Assembly: GCA_025345505.1 (NCBI GenBank)
Contig: JANVCC010000030.1
Span: 13,527,913-13,591,912, forward strand
Direction of reading: 5' to 3'
Length of the DNA: 64,000 nucleotides
From: Todiramphus chloris collaris
Taxonomy: Eukaryota; Chordata; Aves; Coraciiformes; Alcedinidae
The position numbers were made by a program, and so were the translations under genes. Numbering within the stretch: position 1 is the stretch's first letter; every line of letters begins with the position of its first letter. This document shows, piece after piece, positions 30,367 to 39,687 of this stretch. The notes under the pieces are model-generated. The model was not told where the DNA came from. It ran no database searches and was given only the letters and a program-made list of their open reading frames with translations.

Positions 30367-30454
30367 CCCAAGGGTGAAGAGGACGCGCTGGCCTTTTTTG
30401 TTGGTTTGTTTTCCTCCTTATTTTAAAAAAAAAAAAATTAATAATAATTGCTGC

Positions 30455-30502
30455 CTAGTCATCTTCATCAGTTTTCTGCTTCTTGGGGTCGACGTCGTCG
30501 TC
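30455..30502 (-). CDS. PTMA: PTMA coding exon 5 with stop
   Basis: 48 nt after acceptor TTCCCCCCAG, encoding DDDVDPKKQKTDEDD and TAG. It contains the second basic half of the nuclear signal (KKQK). Pro follows the DDVD caspase motif, where human has Thr as I remember it. Confidence 0.97.
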   Translation of the reverse strand, partial: DDDVDPKKQKTDEDD

Positions 30503-33500
30503 CTGGGGGGAAAGCAAAGCTGTCAGGAGAGGGGACGAGGGATGGGGGGATCAGGACTGGCCGGGGACTGGTGAGAGCCACACTGAAGCAGGAGAGGGAT
30601 CTGGGTCCCCTTCCTGCCTCAGGGACAGGGGCAGAGCCATGCCAGTGTTTCCCCAAGCACCTCCAGCCACCCCAGCCCGCCATGAGCATCCTGGGGCTGC
30701 CCGACCCAGGGACGGCAGCTCCGCGCAGACGGGGCAGGTACCCCACTAACCAGGCCAGCATGTAACTGGGAGAGGCACTGGGAGGGCACAGGCAGGGCAG
30801 GGCGAGTGTCCCAGCCTCCTCCGGCCCTGCTGACACTGCCCCCAAGCCTTCCAGGAACATGGGTGGCCCCAAGGGGCTGGCTGCTCTTCCTACCTCGTCG
30901 TCCTCGGCTGCCCGTTTGCCTGTGGCTCCCTCAGCTTCGTCATCTTCATCACCATCCTCTTCCTCACCTGTACGGAGGAGAAGGGGAGGAACGTAAGACC
31001 CTCTCGAGAGGGTTAAGCACCGTGCACCTCTCCTCTGGGTTTAACTCTGGGGCTCAGCCCCACGCTGTCATGGCCAGCGTTCCCATCTCCCCAGCTGGTG
31101 GCCAAGGACACCGGGGGAATTTGGAATATCCCCCCCAGAGGGAAAGCAGAGATGTGCAGCCTGGCTCACGCTGTATTTGTGCGACAGGACAGCAAAGCCA
31201 GCACCTACCGCAAGCGCCAAAAATCACAGCAAAAAAGGAGGGGAAAAAAGTGGAGAGGAAAAAACTCTTTCTAGTGGCTGCTCCGCCTAACCGCTCCAGA
31301 TTACTTCTGCTTCCCTTCGCAGCTATTAGTCCGTCTTTAATGAGTTAAGAGAGCCAGAACGCATTAGTTCTGAGTCAGAACACTTTCTAATTATCAGAAC
31401 AGCAAACAAATGCTACCAAGTTATCTTACAGCCAGAGAGAAGGATGAGCGGAGAGCTCTGGGCTTTGACCCACTTTGAGCTCAAATAGGCCAGTGGATCA
31501 GAATGACCCGAGTCCATCGCCTTTGGACAGTTTGGGAGGGGTCGGGGGCAAGACCAGAGGCCCCAGAGGAGGAACCATCTCCGAGACAAGTCTGCCGAGA
31601 CAAGTCTCTTGTGTAACAGGAGACCCTACTATAACTTAGGCCGTTAAGGCCAGTAAGCTGGCTTTAAACCACGGCCACGAGCCACACGTATAGACAGCCG
31701 TGGGGATTAAGGTCAGCCCATCCTCCCTTCCCCTCTCCTCTCCCCTCCCCGGCGTGTGCCCGGCCCATGCAGCGGGAAGGGCCCAGATTAGCTCCCAGCG
31801 ACGGATCAACACCGGCAGCCATCACATGCACCGGGCCGGCCGGTGGGTCAGGTGACAGTGCCAAGCTGATTGGGAGCATTTTTAGTTCTTTGAGCTGCTT
31901 TAAAGCAAAGCAAATAATGAGATGGGATGGGGAGACGGGTGGGAAAAATATACACTCAAGCTCCGCTCTGCTGTCAGAACTCTGGGATGGAGCTTGGCCG
32001 CGGCTGTTGGCAGAGAGAGCCAATGCCAGCTACGCTCACTGCCTTTAGATCTCTCTCCTGCAGCGTTCGGCTGCTCAGGTAGAGCTCTCAGGCAGGGATC
32101 ATCTGAGGGCAGCAGGTAGGGAGGGACAGAGCTGTGCAGGGTTCTCGTGAAGCGTTCACACCTCCGAGCAGCACGTGCCAAATCGTGCCCGTGCTCAGAG
32201 AGCTGGGAAGCGCACGGCTGGCACTGCAGGACTGAAGCTCCCCGGGCTTGTCACAGCAGTATCCAAGCAACACTTCCACCCCACACACATGCACCCGAGA
32301 CACACGAACCCCTCTACTGCCCGTGCGGAGCCAGGAGAGGAAGTACACCTGCCCTACCCCAAAGCAGGACTGGAGGTAGATGAGCTCGGGACAGCACGTG
32401 GCAGCACTGTGCTTGGTCCCCACTTCCCATTTTTTCCTTGGAGAACCAGTTCCTACCAAACAGCAGGCTGCTGAGAGCAGAGCGTCACCCCAAAAGAGGC
32501 AGCTTTCCCTGCTTACATGGCCTTCACGGTCAGTACATTTCCAGTCCTGTCCTGGTCTCCCAAAACTAACCAACAGGTTAGTAGGTCAGCACGGAAACTG
32601 AAAATTCACAGGGGATTAACCCAGTAACAGCTAATCAAGGGCCCCGAGTTCATTTCAGCATAACAAGGATGGTTTTCTCCCAGCCTTAACGAGTGATAAA
32701 AATAAACAATGTTATTCATCCAAGAAGATCTTGGGAAAAAAATAATAGCGGGGAGGGTGAGAAGCGATACGGCAAGTCACTGCCGGATTTCTGGTCGCTG
32801 CTGCCAAAACCCACCTCCAGGCGGGGTCAGGTCAGGAAGCGGGGGAGGGCAACGAGACAGGGGACACTGCAGACAGGGACAGTTCAAAGCAAGCTTGCCC
32901 ACTCCTGCCGGAGAAGCGGGAAAGAGCCGCAGGTTCCTCTGCCAACTTCCAGACAGCATCCAGCCCGGGAGAGGGGCTGACGACACCAGCCTCCCGAAAT
33001 GCTGCTCCACAAACAAGGATGGTGACCTATTCTCTCTGTGTCTGGGCCAAGACACGGCCATCCAGGGCTGTCCCCGTCCCCCCAGCTGGCACACGCGCCT
33101 GCAGCAGCCGCTGCGCTCAGAAGAGTCAAGGGCAGGTTCTGCTGCTCGCACGGAAGGGCTAATGCGCTTATTCGGGGCCGTGCTACGGTGCCGTCTGGCT
33201 GGAGGAAGGAAGGAATCTGCCCTCAACCTGCTGGAAAGGGTTCAAGGCTGACTTCACTCCCAGCAGCGGTGGCCCGGGCGAGCGAGGAAGGGCCGAGCCT
33301 GGCTGGCGAGAGCCACCCGGCTGCAGCCGCGAGAGGGAGATGCTGCTCTGGCTCTCCTGTGGGATGGGGGTGGGGGGAACAAAGAAAGTTACCATCACCC
33401 TCTTCCTCCTCGTCCTCTTCCTCACCACCTTCCTCTTCTTCTTCGTCTACTTCGTTGTCAGCCTCCTGCTCTCCGTTTTCCTCGTTCTCCTTGGCAAGAC

Positions 33501-36500
33501 AAAACATCACTTAAAAAAAGAATGCACTGGGGAAGGGAGAAGGGGGAAGAGATGTTCAGCAGAAGTGCGCGTCCCCACCTTTCCTGCCTAAAGCACCAGC
33601 CCACCGGAGCCCCAGGCGCGCGTCCCGCTTCCTGCCTGCCTCCACCCCACGCCGGCAGCCCAGGCACCAAGGATCAAGCCCAGAGTAACTGGGGGCCACA
33701 GCTCTGAGGCCAAGACAAAGACTGCAAAGGCTCTTGTGACACATTGAAATGCAGCATCTTAACAACGGGAAGCCAACCGGTTCACTTGCAACACAATGCG
33801 TTTCCCCACTCAACTGACTGTAAGGTTTGGGTTGTTTTGTTGCTTGTTTCCCCCCTGCCTCCTTTCCCAGTGGCCAGAGAGAAGAGGGCAGCAGACACAA
33901 CCTCTCAGAACTTTCAGGGGAGGTGATCCAAGCCCAGCCCTTCCTTTCTGCAACTGCCCAGAAGCTTGGGAGTGTCAGTTGAGCCTGAAGCCCCAAAGGC
34001 TCAAGGGCTCTGAAGGCACGGTGCTGCCATTTGGAAGGGGTGCCCTCCCAGCAGGGCTGGGGACAAGCTTGCAGCAAAAGCAGGAAGGGAGAGGAAAACA
34101 AGAAAGTGCTGGTGTTAGGGCTGCCTCTCCCTGCAGATTGTAGCCATACTCACAGCGTTGCCATTGGCCGGTGCATCTCTGCCATTTTCTGTTTCTTCAA
34201 CAACTTCCTTCTTCTCTTTTAGATCCTGGAAGGAGCAGAAAAGCAGAGAAGTCACCCAACTGCAGGTGCCTGGGTCGAAGACGCTGAAGATCAGGTGTGG
34301 AAAACAGTCCAAGAGAGAGCAGGAGCCGGTTTGTCTTCACAACAGTTTGCTCTGCGATTTGGTCGCCAGGTTCTGGCTCCTCCTTGGGAACGGGAGAGCG
34401 TGGGGGTGAATCTCAGTCTGAGCCAGCCTTGCCAGGGAGCAGCTATCTCAAAAAGAGACTGCTCTGTTTCACCTCCGAGCTCCCGAACACACAGAGCTGG
34501 CCGCCTGCATATGCTCAACAGCAGCAGAGCTGGCCGCCTGCCCATCTTAGCACAGTCCACGCAAGCTCCTGCAACACCACGGAGAGCCAGCAACAGCCCC
34601 ATCCGGCAACAGCCCCATCCGACCTACGGGCTGCGGGTGGTACCTTCGCAGCAGGAGCAAGTCCCAAGGACTCGTTAGCAGAGACTGCTGCGGGCTCTGC
34701 CCTGCCTGGGGAAATGCGTATGGCAAATTTTACACGCCCGCTTTCTCACAGAGGCGATTCTGGTATCCAGCTTGCAGCTCTAAGTTTAACAGGATGGGGT
34801 GGGGGGAAGAAGTCTTTTTTTACAGTGCTCCAAGAGCCATGCCTGGCTAGTTCGGTTCAAACCTCCACCGTGAGCAGAGCGAGAGGAGAGTGGGAGCTTG
34901 TGTGTTTTTGCTATTGATCGCTGTCAAAATGTCATGCCAAGTCGCTCAGCAAACAGGCTGAGAGGATCCAACTTTATGTTCCCACATAAAGAACACTTGG
35001 ATTTAACACTGGCATCTCCGCTCGCATCCTCCTCCCCTTCTGTTCCTCCATCAACTGGAGCGAGATCCTTCAGCACAAGGAGCGTTACCCTGGCCAAGAA
35101 AAGCAGGGAGGCCCTTCCCCAGGGCAGCAGCAGTCACACGGCTGGCTTCAGCAATGGCCATGAGGGCTTTACGAGACGCTGGCAGCTTCTTCCTTACTTT
35201 GCTGCAGCAGTGAGTGGCTTTGCCCCCCGCACCGCAGCCCGCAGGGAGCGGGCACTTTCACTCCCGCTGAGCCATTGTCACTTCCTCGGCCCTGGCCCTA
35301 CCAGCACGGCCATGGTTCTGTTTCGAGAGAGTTTCTACTGCCCCACAGCGAGACAGCGCAGGGGTTTTACACCACCAGGTTATTTCAACCACTCACGCAC
35401 GGATGCTGTTACCAGAGGCTCCCAGCACACCAAGGAAAGACTGGTTTTGAGATGACTACACCTGTTGATGGAACCTCACCCAATCAAACCAGCCTCCCAG
35501 GAGCCTGGGGTAAAACAAAAGGCACAACCTCCCTCCTTTCACTGCTCAGACAAATCCCAGGCCATCTCCTCCCCACCGCGGTCTCACACTGCCAGCAGGG
35601 GGGCCGATCACAGCCATTTACCCTCTCGCACCGTCACACTGCTGCGTTCTACAGCGACTGCCTCACGCCGGGCATGCGGGCACGGAGGCGACAAAGCATT
35701 TCCCAAGTTAAACACGGAGCAAACCACACAGTCAGAGTTTCCATGTCTCGCTGTGCCCGATGGCTCGTTTCAAAGAGCTCTTCACAAAACGTAAGCAGCT
35801 CTGCCGCTGAAGGAACAACTCACTCTTGAGGATTTCAGCTGGACCGATCTCCAGCCCTGACCTTTCGCGCACGGCCGAAGCCGCTCTCAGTTTAACCACC
35901 ACCAGGATGCCAGGTCATGCCGTCTGTGCTAGCAACGGGGTTGCGGAGCGGACCACAGCTTCTCTCTTTCCCTGGCCCGGTCCAACACAAACAGCCGTGC
36001 CCAGCAGCCTCCACGGCAGCCTCCACGGCGGACTCGCTGCCGCAGCTCAGGCACTTCACACAGCCCCCGGTCACAGGCACGGCCAGGCTGTGACCGTCCC
36101 TGGAACGGCAACCGCTCACACACCGCCCGCAGAGCTCCACCTGCACGGCTCCCCCGGGGCCGGCCGCGTACCGCGCCAACAAGGGCCCCGGTCCAGCGTC
36201 CACCCTCCTGAGATGGCGGAGCCGCCGCCCGCCTCTCCCGCCGGCAGGGGGCGCCCGCCCGCCGCCACGCGCCCGCCCGCCGTTCAAACCGCGCGCCACT
36301 CGGCGCGCCCCTCTCATTGGCCGTCCGCCAGCGCGCCGGGCCGGCGCCCCGCGGGATGCCGGGAAATGTAGTCCCGGCAGGGGGGCAGCGCGCGCGACGG
36401 ACTCCGGTTCCCAGGGGGCGGCGCGGGGAAGGCCGCACGTGGTGGGCGCCCCGCGGCACGGCGGCGGACGGGGGCGGCGCTCGGCGCGGAGCCGCCGCCC

Positions 36501-38287
36501 GGGCGGGGCACCCCCCCCGACACACACACAGTCCTCCCCGCCTCCCGGGAGCGCTTCGGACGGCGAGGCGGGACGAGGGCGAAGGGCTCCGGTGTCTCCG
36601 CGCTTTGCCACCGCGTGTGTGTGTGTGTGTGTGTCTGGGGAGGGGGGGTCACCTTGCCGGCACGCACCTCCGCCCGCCCTACAGCGCGAACCCCCGTCGC
36701 CCGAACACCGAGAGGGCGAGCAGAGGACGAGGCCCCCTTCCCCCACGCCGTAAAGGGCAGGGGAAGGTTAACGGCAAACTTGGCCCCGTCCCCCCGAGCA
36801 GGGACAGGCATCTACCCACGTCGTCGCTTCCCGGCTCCCGTAGAGCCGGAGGCAGCAAGGACCGAGCCGCGGCCCCAGAGCGGAGGCAGCGCAAGAGTGG
36901 GGGGGGGGGGGGTTACCCCTGCGGGAGCGGGAAACAGAAGTGAAATCGAAATCTGCCAGAAACGGCGTTTTGTTGGTTGTTTTTTATAAACCCTCCTCTC
37001 CGGCGATTTTTTTTAATTTTTTTTTTAACCTCCCCCGCCTCCCCCGGGAGCGGCGCGACCCGGTGCCAGCCGGGATGCAAGGTGAGGAGGCCCCCGGGCA
37101 CGGCCACCCCAACCCCCGCCGCCTTCCCACGCACCCGCCGGGATCGGGTACGGTCCTCCCGCAACTTTCCCGGCGGCAGCCCCGGGCTCGACGGACCGCA
37201 TGGCCTCCCGTGGCCCGGCAGGGAACGTAGCCCGCTCGGGTGCCCGGCGCCCCCGGGGACGCTCCACCGCGGCTCGTAGACAAAGGCGTGCGCCGGGAGC
37301 CGCAACGGGGACTCCCGGGAGAGCCTCTCCCCGCCGGCACCGGTGCTCCCCATCACCCGCAGCACCGACTCGCAAAGTTATCCCGCTGCGAGGAGCTCTG
37401 CCCGGGGACGGAGCCCTCAGCCCCCCTGCCCCAGTGCACCCGAGGAAGCTCCAAAAATAGTAACTACCCCCCCTCCGCCGAAATAACGAACCCCACCATC
37501 CGGGGCAGCTCCGACACAGCAAGTGCCCCCCCCGCCCCCGCTTCCGGGGGGGTCAACTCCTGAATCGCAACCGCCCCCCTTTCCTCTGGGGTTAACACTG
37601 ATACTGCAAGTGCCCCCCCACATCAACCGGGTGCAACTCCGAAACAGCAACCGCCATCCCCCCCATCCCCCCGGACCAACTCCACAACAGTCACTGCCCC
37701 CCCCCACCCCTCCAGTGCATGTTCCGGAGCGCTCCCCCCCGCCCGCATCCCCCTCCCCGGCGCAGGGACGGACCGAGCGGGACCCAAGTTTGACGGGGCT
37801 GTCAAGCTCCCGCCGCGGATTGAATGAGGCGAGCGCTGCCCGCCGCCGCCGCCATCCCCCCCCCCCCCCCCGCCCCCCCCCCGCAGACGGGTGCTGAGCC
37901 GCAACCGTGCTTACCCCCACCTCCCCACCACGCTCTCCCAGACCCTCCGCGGCGGGACGGCCCCGCGGCCGCTACCGGTGTCTCCGAGAAGGCAGGAGCG
38001 AGCGGGCCGCGGAGCCCAGCGCGGCACGGCGGGGCTCGCACCGGCGAGCACGTTTCCCGCACGCTGTAGACAAAGAAACGGCGCAGGCAGCTCCGCACGG
38101 CGAGTGCGGTCGCGGCGGCCCCCGCACGGAGCCCCACCGCCAACGGGGAGGGGGGGCGACAATGGGGGTGTGAAGGGGGGGAAAAAAAATACAGGCGGAG
38201 AGGAGCGGCGAGGAGGGTGCGATGCGCGGGGCGGCGTCTCACCTTGGCGGAGATCTCGGCGCTGGTATCCACGGCCGTGTCGGACAT
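30455..38287 (-). CDS. PTMA: Prothymosin alpha, complete, five coding exons
   Basis: Exons 38243..38287, 34154..34225, 33393..33489, 30894..30967 and 30455..30502 join in frame (45+72+97+74+48 nt) into 111 residues and a TAG. The product is a small, disordered, very acidic nuclear protein that binds histone H1 and KEAP1, promotes proliferation and inhibits the apoptosome. The N-terminus MSDTAVDTSAEISAKDLKEK is the thymosin-alpha-1 region, with N29 at its processing site. Residues of about 40-87 are the Glu/Asp tract with the ENEENGEQ motif implicated in KEAP1 binding. TGKR and KKQK near the end form the bipartite nuclear signal. The length equals the human long isoform. The start is fixed by GCCGCCATG-like context and homology. 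All introns are GT-AG. It converges with PDE6D, as in human 2q37.1. Confidence 0.98.
30894..30967 (-). CDS. PTMA: PTMA coding exon 4
   Basis: 74 nt after acceptor CCGTACAG. It encodes G then EEEDGDEDDEAEGATGKRAA and EDDE, ending at GAG|GTAGGA. One D replaces E relative to the human sequence I remember. It contains the first basic half of the nuclear signal (TGKR). Confidence 0.96.
30968..33392 (-). other. PTMA: PTMA intron 3
   Basis: 2.4 kb. It contains a lower-GC, repeat-free block at 31270-31660 and another at 32560-32720, both candidate conserved elements, and two CACGTG E-boxes (near 32168 and 32395). No recognised exon or RNA gene. Confidence 0.6.
33393..33489 (-). CDS. PTMA: PTMA coding exon 3 (acidic tract)
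   Basis: 97 nt encoding ENEENGEQEADNEVDEEEEE and further Glu/Asp to GD, plus one base. The acceptor reads CCAAG then GAG, a tandem NAGNAG acceptor, so splicing can include or skip the first Glu. The donor is GATG|GTAACT. The complementary strand shows long purine/pyrimidine skew and therefore spurious frames. Confidence 0.97.
33490..34153 (-). other. PTMA: PTMA intron 2
   Basis: 664 bp between exons 2 and 3, GT-AG, no distinct feature seen. Confidence 0.8.
34154..34225 (-). CDS. PTMA: PTMA coding exon 2
   Basis: 72 nt, 24 whole codons, from DLKEKKEVVEETENGRDAPA to NGNA, between acceptor CTCCTTCCAG and donor GCT|GTGAGT. It completes the thymosin-alpha-1 segment. Confidence 0.97.
36241..36255 (+). 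promoter_or_regulatory. CTCF-like binding site, plus orientation
   Basis: CCGGCAGGGGGCGCC matches the CTCF core CCASYAGRKGGCRSY at 14 of 15 positions. It is the best CTCF match in the window and lies in PTMA intron 1 inside the CpG island. Confidence 0.65.
36436..36441. promoter_or_regulatory. PTMA: CACGTG E-box in PTMA intron 1 (MYC-type)
   Basis: CACGTG lies in the CpG island about 1.9 kb downstream of the PTMA start site. PTMA is an established MYC target through an E-box in intron 1 of the mammalian gene, so this is the likely counterpart. Function is inferred. Confidence 0.5.
36614..36633. repeat. (TG)n microsatellite
   Basis: About ten TG units (CGTGTGTGTG...), then TCTGGGGAGGGGGGG, in PTMA intron 1. 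Confidence 0.85.
36899..36913. repeat. Poly-G run
   Basis: A run of 14-15 G on the plus strand in PTMA intron 1. Confidence 0.85.
37445..37710. repeat. Degenerate C-rich minisatellite in PTMA intron 1
   Basis: About six diverged units of roughly 39-59 bp. Each has a CAACTCC(GA)ACAGCAA-like core (cores near 37445, 37506, 37554, 37593, 37634 and 37677) followed by GCC and a run of six to nine C. Confidence 0.65.
37857..37882. repeat. Poly-C tract
   Basis: CCCCCCCCCCCCC-GCCCCCCCCC type run in PTMA intron 1, close to exon 1. It is probably unstable in length. Confidence 0.8.
38243..38287 (-). CDS. PTMA: PTMA coding exon 1
   Basis: ATG at 38287-38285 in context CCCGCCATGTCC. It encodes 15 residues, MSDTAVDTSAEISAK, and ends at donor AAG|GTGAGA. 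The exon lies inside the CpG island. Confidence 0.97.
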
Positions 38288-38379
38288 GGCGGGGGCGTGC
38301 GGGGCTGTGGCGGGGCTGTGGCTGGGCGGGCGGCGGTGCGGGCAGAACAATGCCAAGATGGCTTTGCGCGAGCCAGTGG
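38288..38379 (-). other. PTMA: PTMA 5' untranslated region (predicted)
   Basis: About 92 nt between the predicted start site (31 nt behind the TATA-like box) and the ATG. It contains no upstream ATG. A GCCATCTTGG (YY1-type) motif lies at 38362-38353. Confidence 0.5.
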
Positions 38380-38403
38380 GGACTCACGCGGCGCCACCGC
38401 GCC

Positions 38404-38486
38404 TCTTATAGACCCGGGGGCGGCGCGCGCGCTGCCCCGCGCCGCGCCGATTGGCCGCGCGCGCCGCGGCCGCCAGCGCCCATTGG
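38404..38486 (-). promoter_or_regulatory. PTMA: PTMA core promoter: TATA-like box and two CCAAT boxes 32 bp apart
   Basis: In PTMA sense there is CCAAT at 38486-38482 (GCGGCCAATGGGCGC), CCAAT at 38454-38450 (GCGGCCAATCGGCGC), and TCTATAAGAGG with TATAAGA at 38410-38404. The two CCAAT boxes are 32 bp apart, the NF-Y spacing known from proliferation-linked promoters. The TATA-like box predicts a start near 38379. Confidence 0.75.
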
Positions 38487-38634
38487 CCGCGGCGCAAACA
38501 ATGGGCACGGCCGCTTAAAGCGGCAGCAGCCGGGGCGCCGACGACACTGCGGCGATGAGTTCGGGCTCGGTCTCAGCGTGGGCGAGGCGCGGGGAGGTGG
38601 GCGGTGGAGCCCCGCCCACCTTCCTTCCCCTCCC

Positions 38635-38642
38635 TTTCGCGC
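38635..38642 (+). promoter_or_regulatory. PTMA: E2F-type site TTTCGCGC
   Basis: A perfect TTTCGCGC about 260 bp upstream of the predicted PTMA start, with GC boxes (CCCCGCCCACC, CCCCGCCCCGCC) on either side. It is consistent with growth-regulated expression of PTMA. Motif only. Confidence 0.45.
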
Positions 38643-38703
38643 TGTCTCCGCCCCCGCCGCCTCCGCCCCGCCCCGCCGTGTGAGGCAGCGGGCGGGAGGC
38701 AGC

Positions 38704-38750
38704 TCCCTCCCTCCCTCCCTCTCTCTCCCTCCCCCTCCCTCCCCCCGTCT
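38704..38750. repeat. (CCCT)n simple repeat
   Basis: Repeated CCCTCCCT/CTCTCCCT units upstream of the PTMA promoter. Confidence 0.8.
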
Positions 38751-39466
38751 CCCCGCCGCAGCCAGCCCGCATGCCTGCGGAGAGGCGGGATGCGTGCGCG
38801 CCCGCCCGCGGAGGGAAGGAAAAATAATGAGTTAAAAATAATAATAATAACAACAACGGTGATGCGGGAGAACCGGTGCTGCTGAACACCCCCCCCCCCC
38901 TTCCCGCACCCTCTCCGCGCATGGTGAACGGTGCCCGAGCGGGGCGGCCAGTGGCGATAGCCCGGCGGCGACCGAGGAAAGGCAGGCGGGTGGTGCTGGG
39001 GAGCCCCGCACCTTGGGTGGGTCGCCGCCGGGGTAACCCAGCCGCCCGCCCGCCCGCGCAACCTGCGCCGTGTTTTAAGCGACGGGGAAACTTTTGCCAC
39101 AACAACCGCCGCTCCCTGAGGCAGCGGGGAAAGGGCGGCCAGCCGAGCCCGCCCGGGGTGCCGGCCGCCGCCGCCGCCGCGCAGAAATGCGGGGTTCTCA
39201 CCCGCTTGCCTATTTGATAATTAAATAAAAAACCCGCACTCGGTACGGCTCGCTTTGCCTCTCCCCGCACACAAACACACCTTCCCCGAGCTTAAGGCTT
39301 GGCACGCACCGGGAGCTTCCCCGCACTTTCCCCTCCGCAGCCTACCCTTACACCAGGCCGCGTTCCCCCACCCGCCCCCCCTCCCCGCCCACGGGCACCG
39401 GGGCCATCTCTGCCCCTTGCACCGCCGCCGCGGGGTAACGGGGCACCGACGCGGCCAGCGAGGGGG

Positions 39467-39687
39467 CTCTGCCACACTCAAGATGGCGCCGAGAGAGCTT
39501 CGTGGGGCAACCAGACGGTTTTGCCAGCCCTCGGGAGCAGCTCCGCAGCCCGCAATGGCTCCGCGGGCCAGGCGGTGCCGAGCGTCGTCGCCCTCAGGTG
39601 CGAAAGGCGCGAAGGAAGGGGCGAGAGGGCGATAAAAAGGACCCCCAGACGGTTCCGCGCCTCTGACACACTCAAGATGGCCGCACG
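39467..39687 (+). promoter_or_regulatory. Duplicated YY1-type motif block, possible rightward promoter
   Basis: CTCTG(C/A)CACACTCAAGATGGC occurs at 39467 and again at 39661. Both carry AAGATGGC, the YY1 motif, which in many promoters sits just behind the start site with its ATG usable for translation. Each ATG (39483 and 39677) opens a short frame (50 and 35 codons). Two ATTGG boxes follow at 39751 and 39801. It could be a second start region pointing away from PTMA. No gene is recognised. Confidence 0.4.

Larger units (their letters stand above)
29622..30454 (-). other. PTMA: PTMA 3' untranslated region
   Basis: About 830 nt from the stop to just past an AATAAA (29644-29639 on the minus strand) followed by a U-rich stretch. 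On the mRNA it contains C-runs and a (CA)n tract (30300-30366), an internal A21 (29890-29870), U-rich tracts (29753-29685) and a segment like human MIR1244 (29851-29766). The end is inferred from the signal. Confidence 0.75.
34226..38242 (-). other. PTMA: PTMA intron 1
   Basis: About 4 kb. The half near exon 1 (36.15-38.24 kb) is CpG island with a CACGTG E-box, a CTCF-like motif, a C-rich minisatellite, poly-C and poly-G runs and a (TG)n tract. The half near exon 2 is ordinary. It has short direct repeats AGCTGGCCGCCTGC (34496 and 34529) and GCAACAGCCCCATCCG (near 34590 and 34605). Confidence 0.7.

Noticed and set aside
33340..33591. Hydrophobic Leu/Phe/Val-rich plus-strand frame looking like a membrane protein
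   Set aside because: It is the antisense shadow of the Glu/Asp tract of PTMA exon 3.
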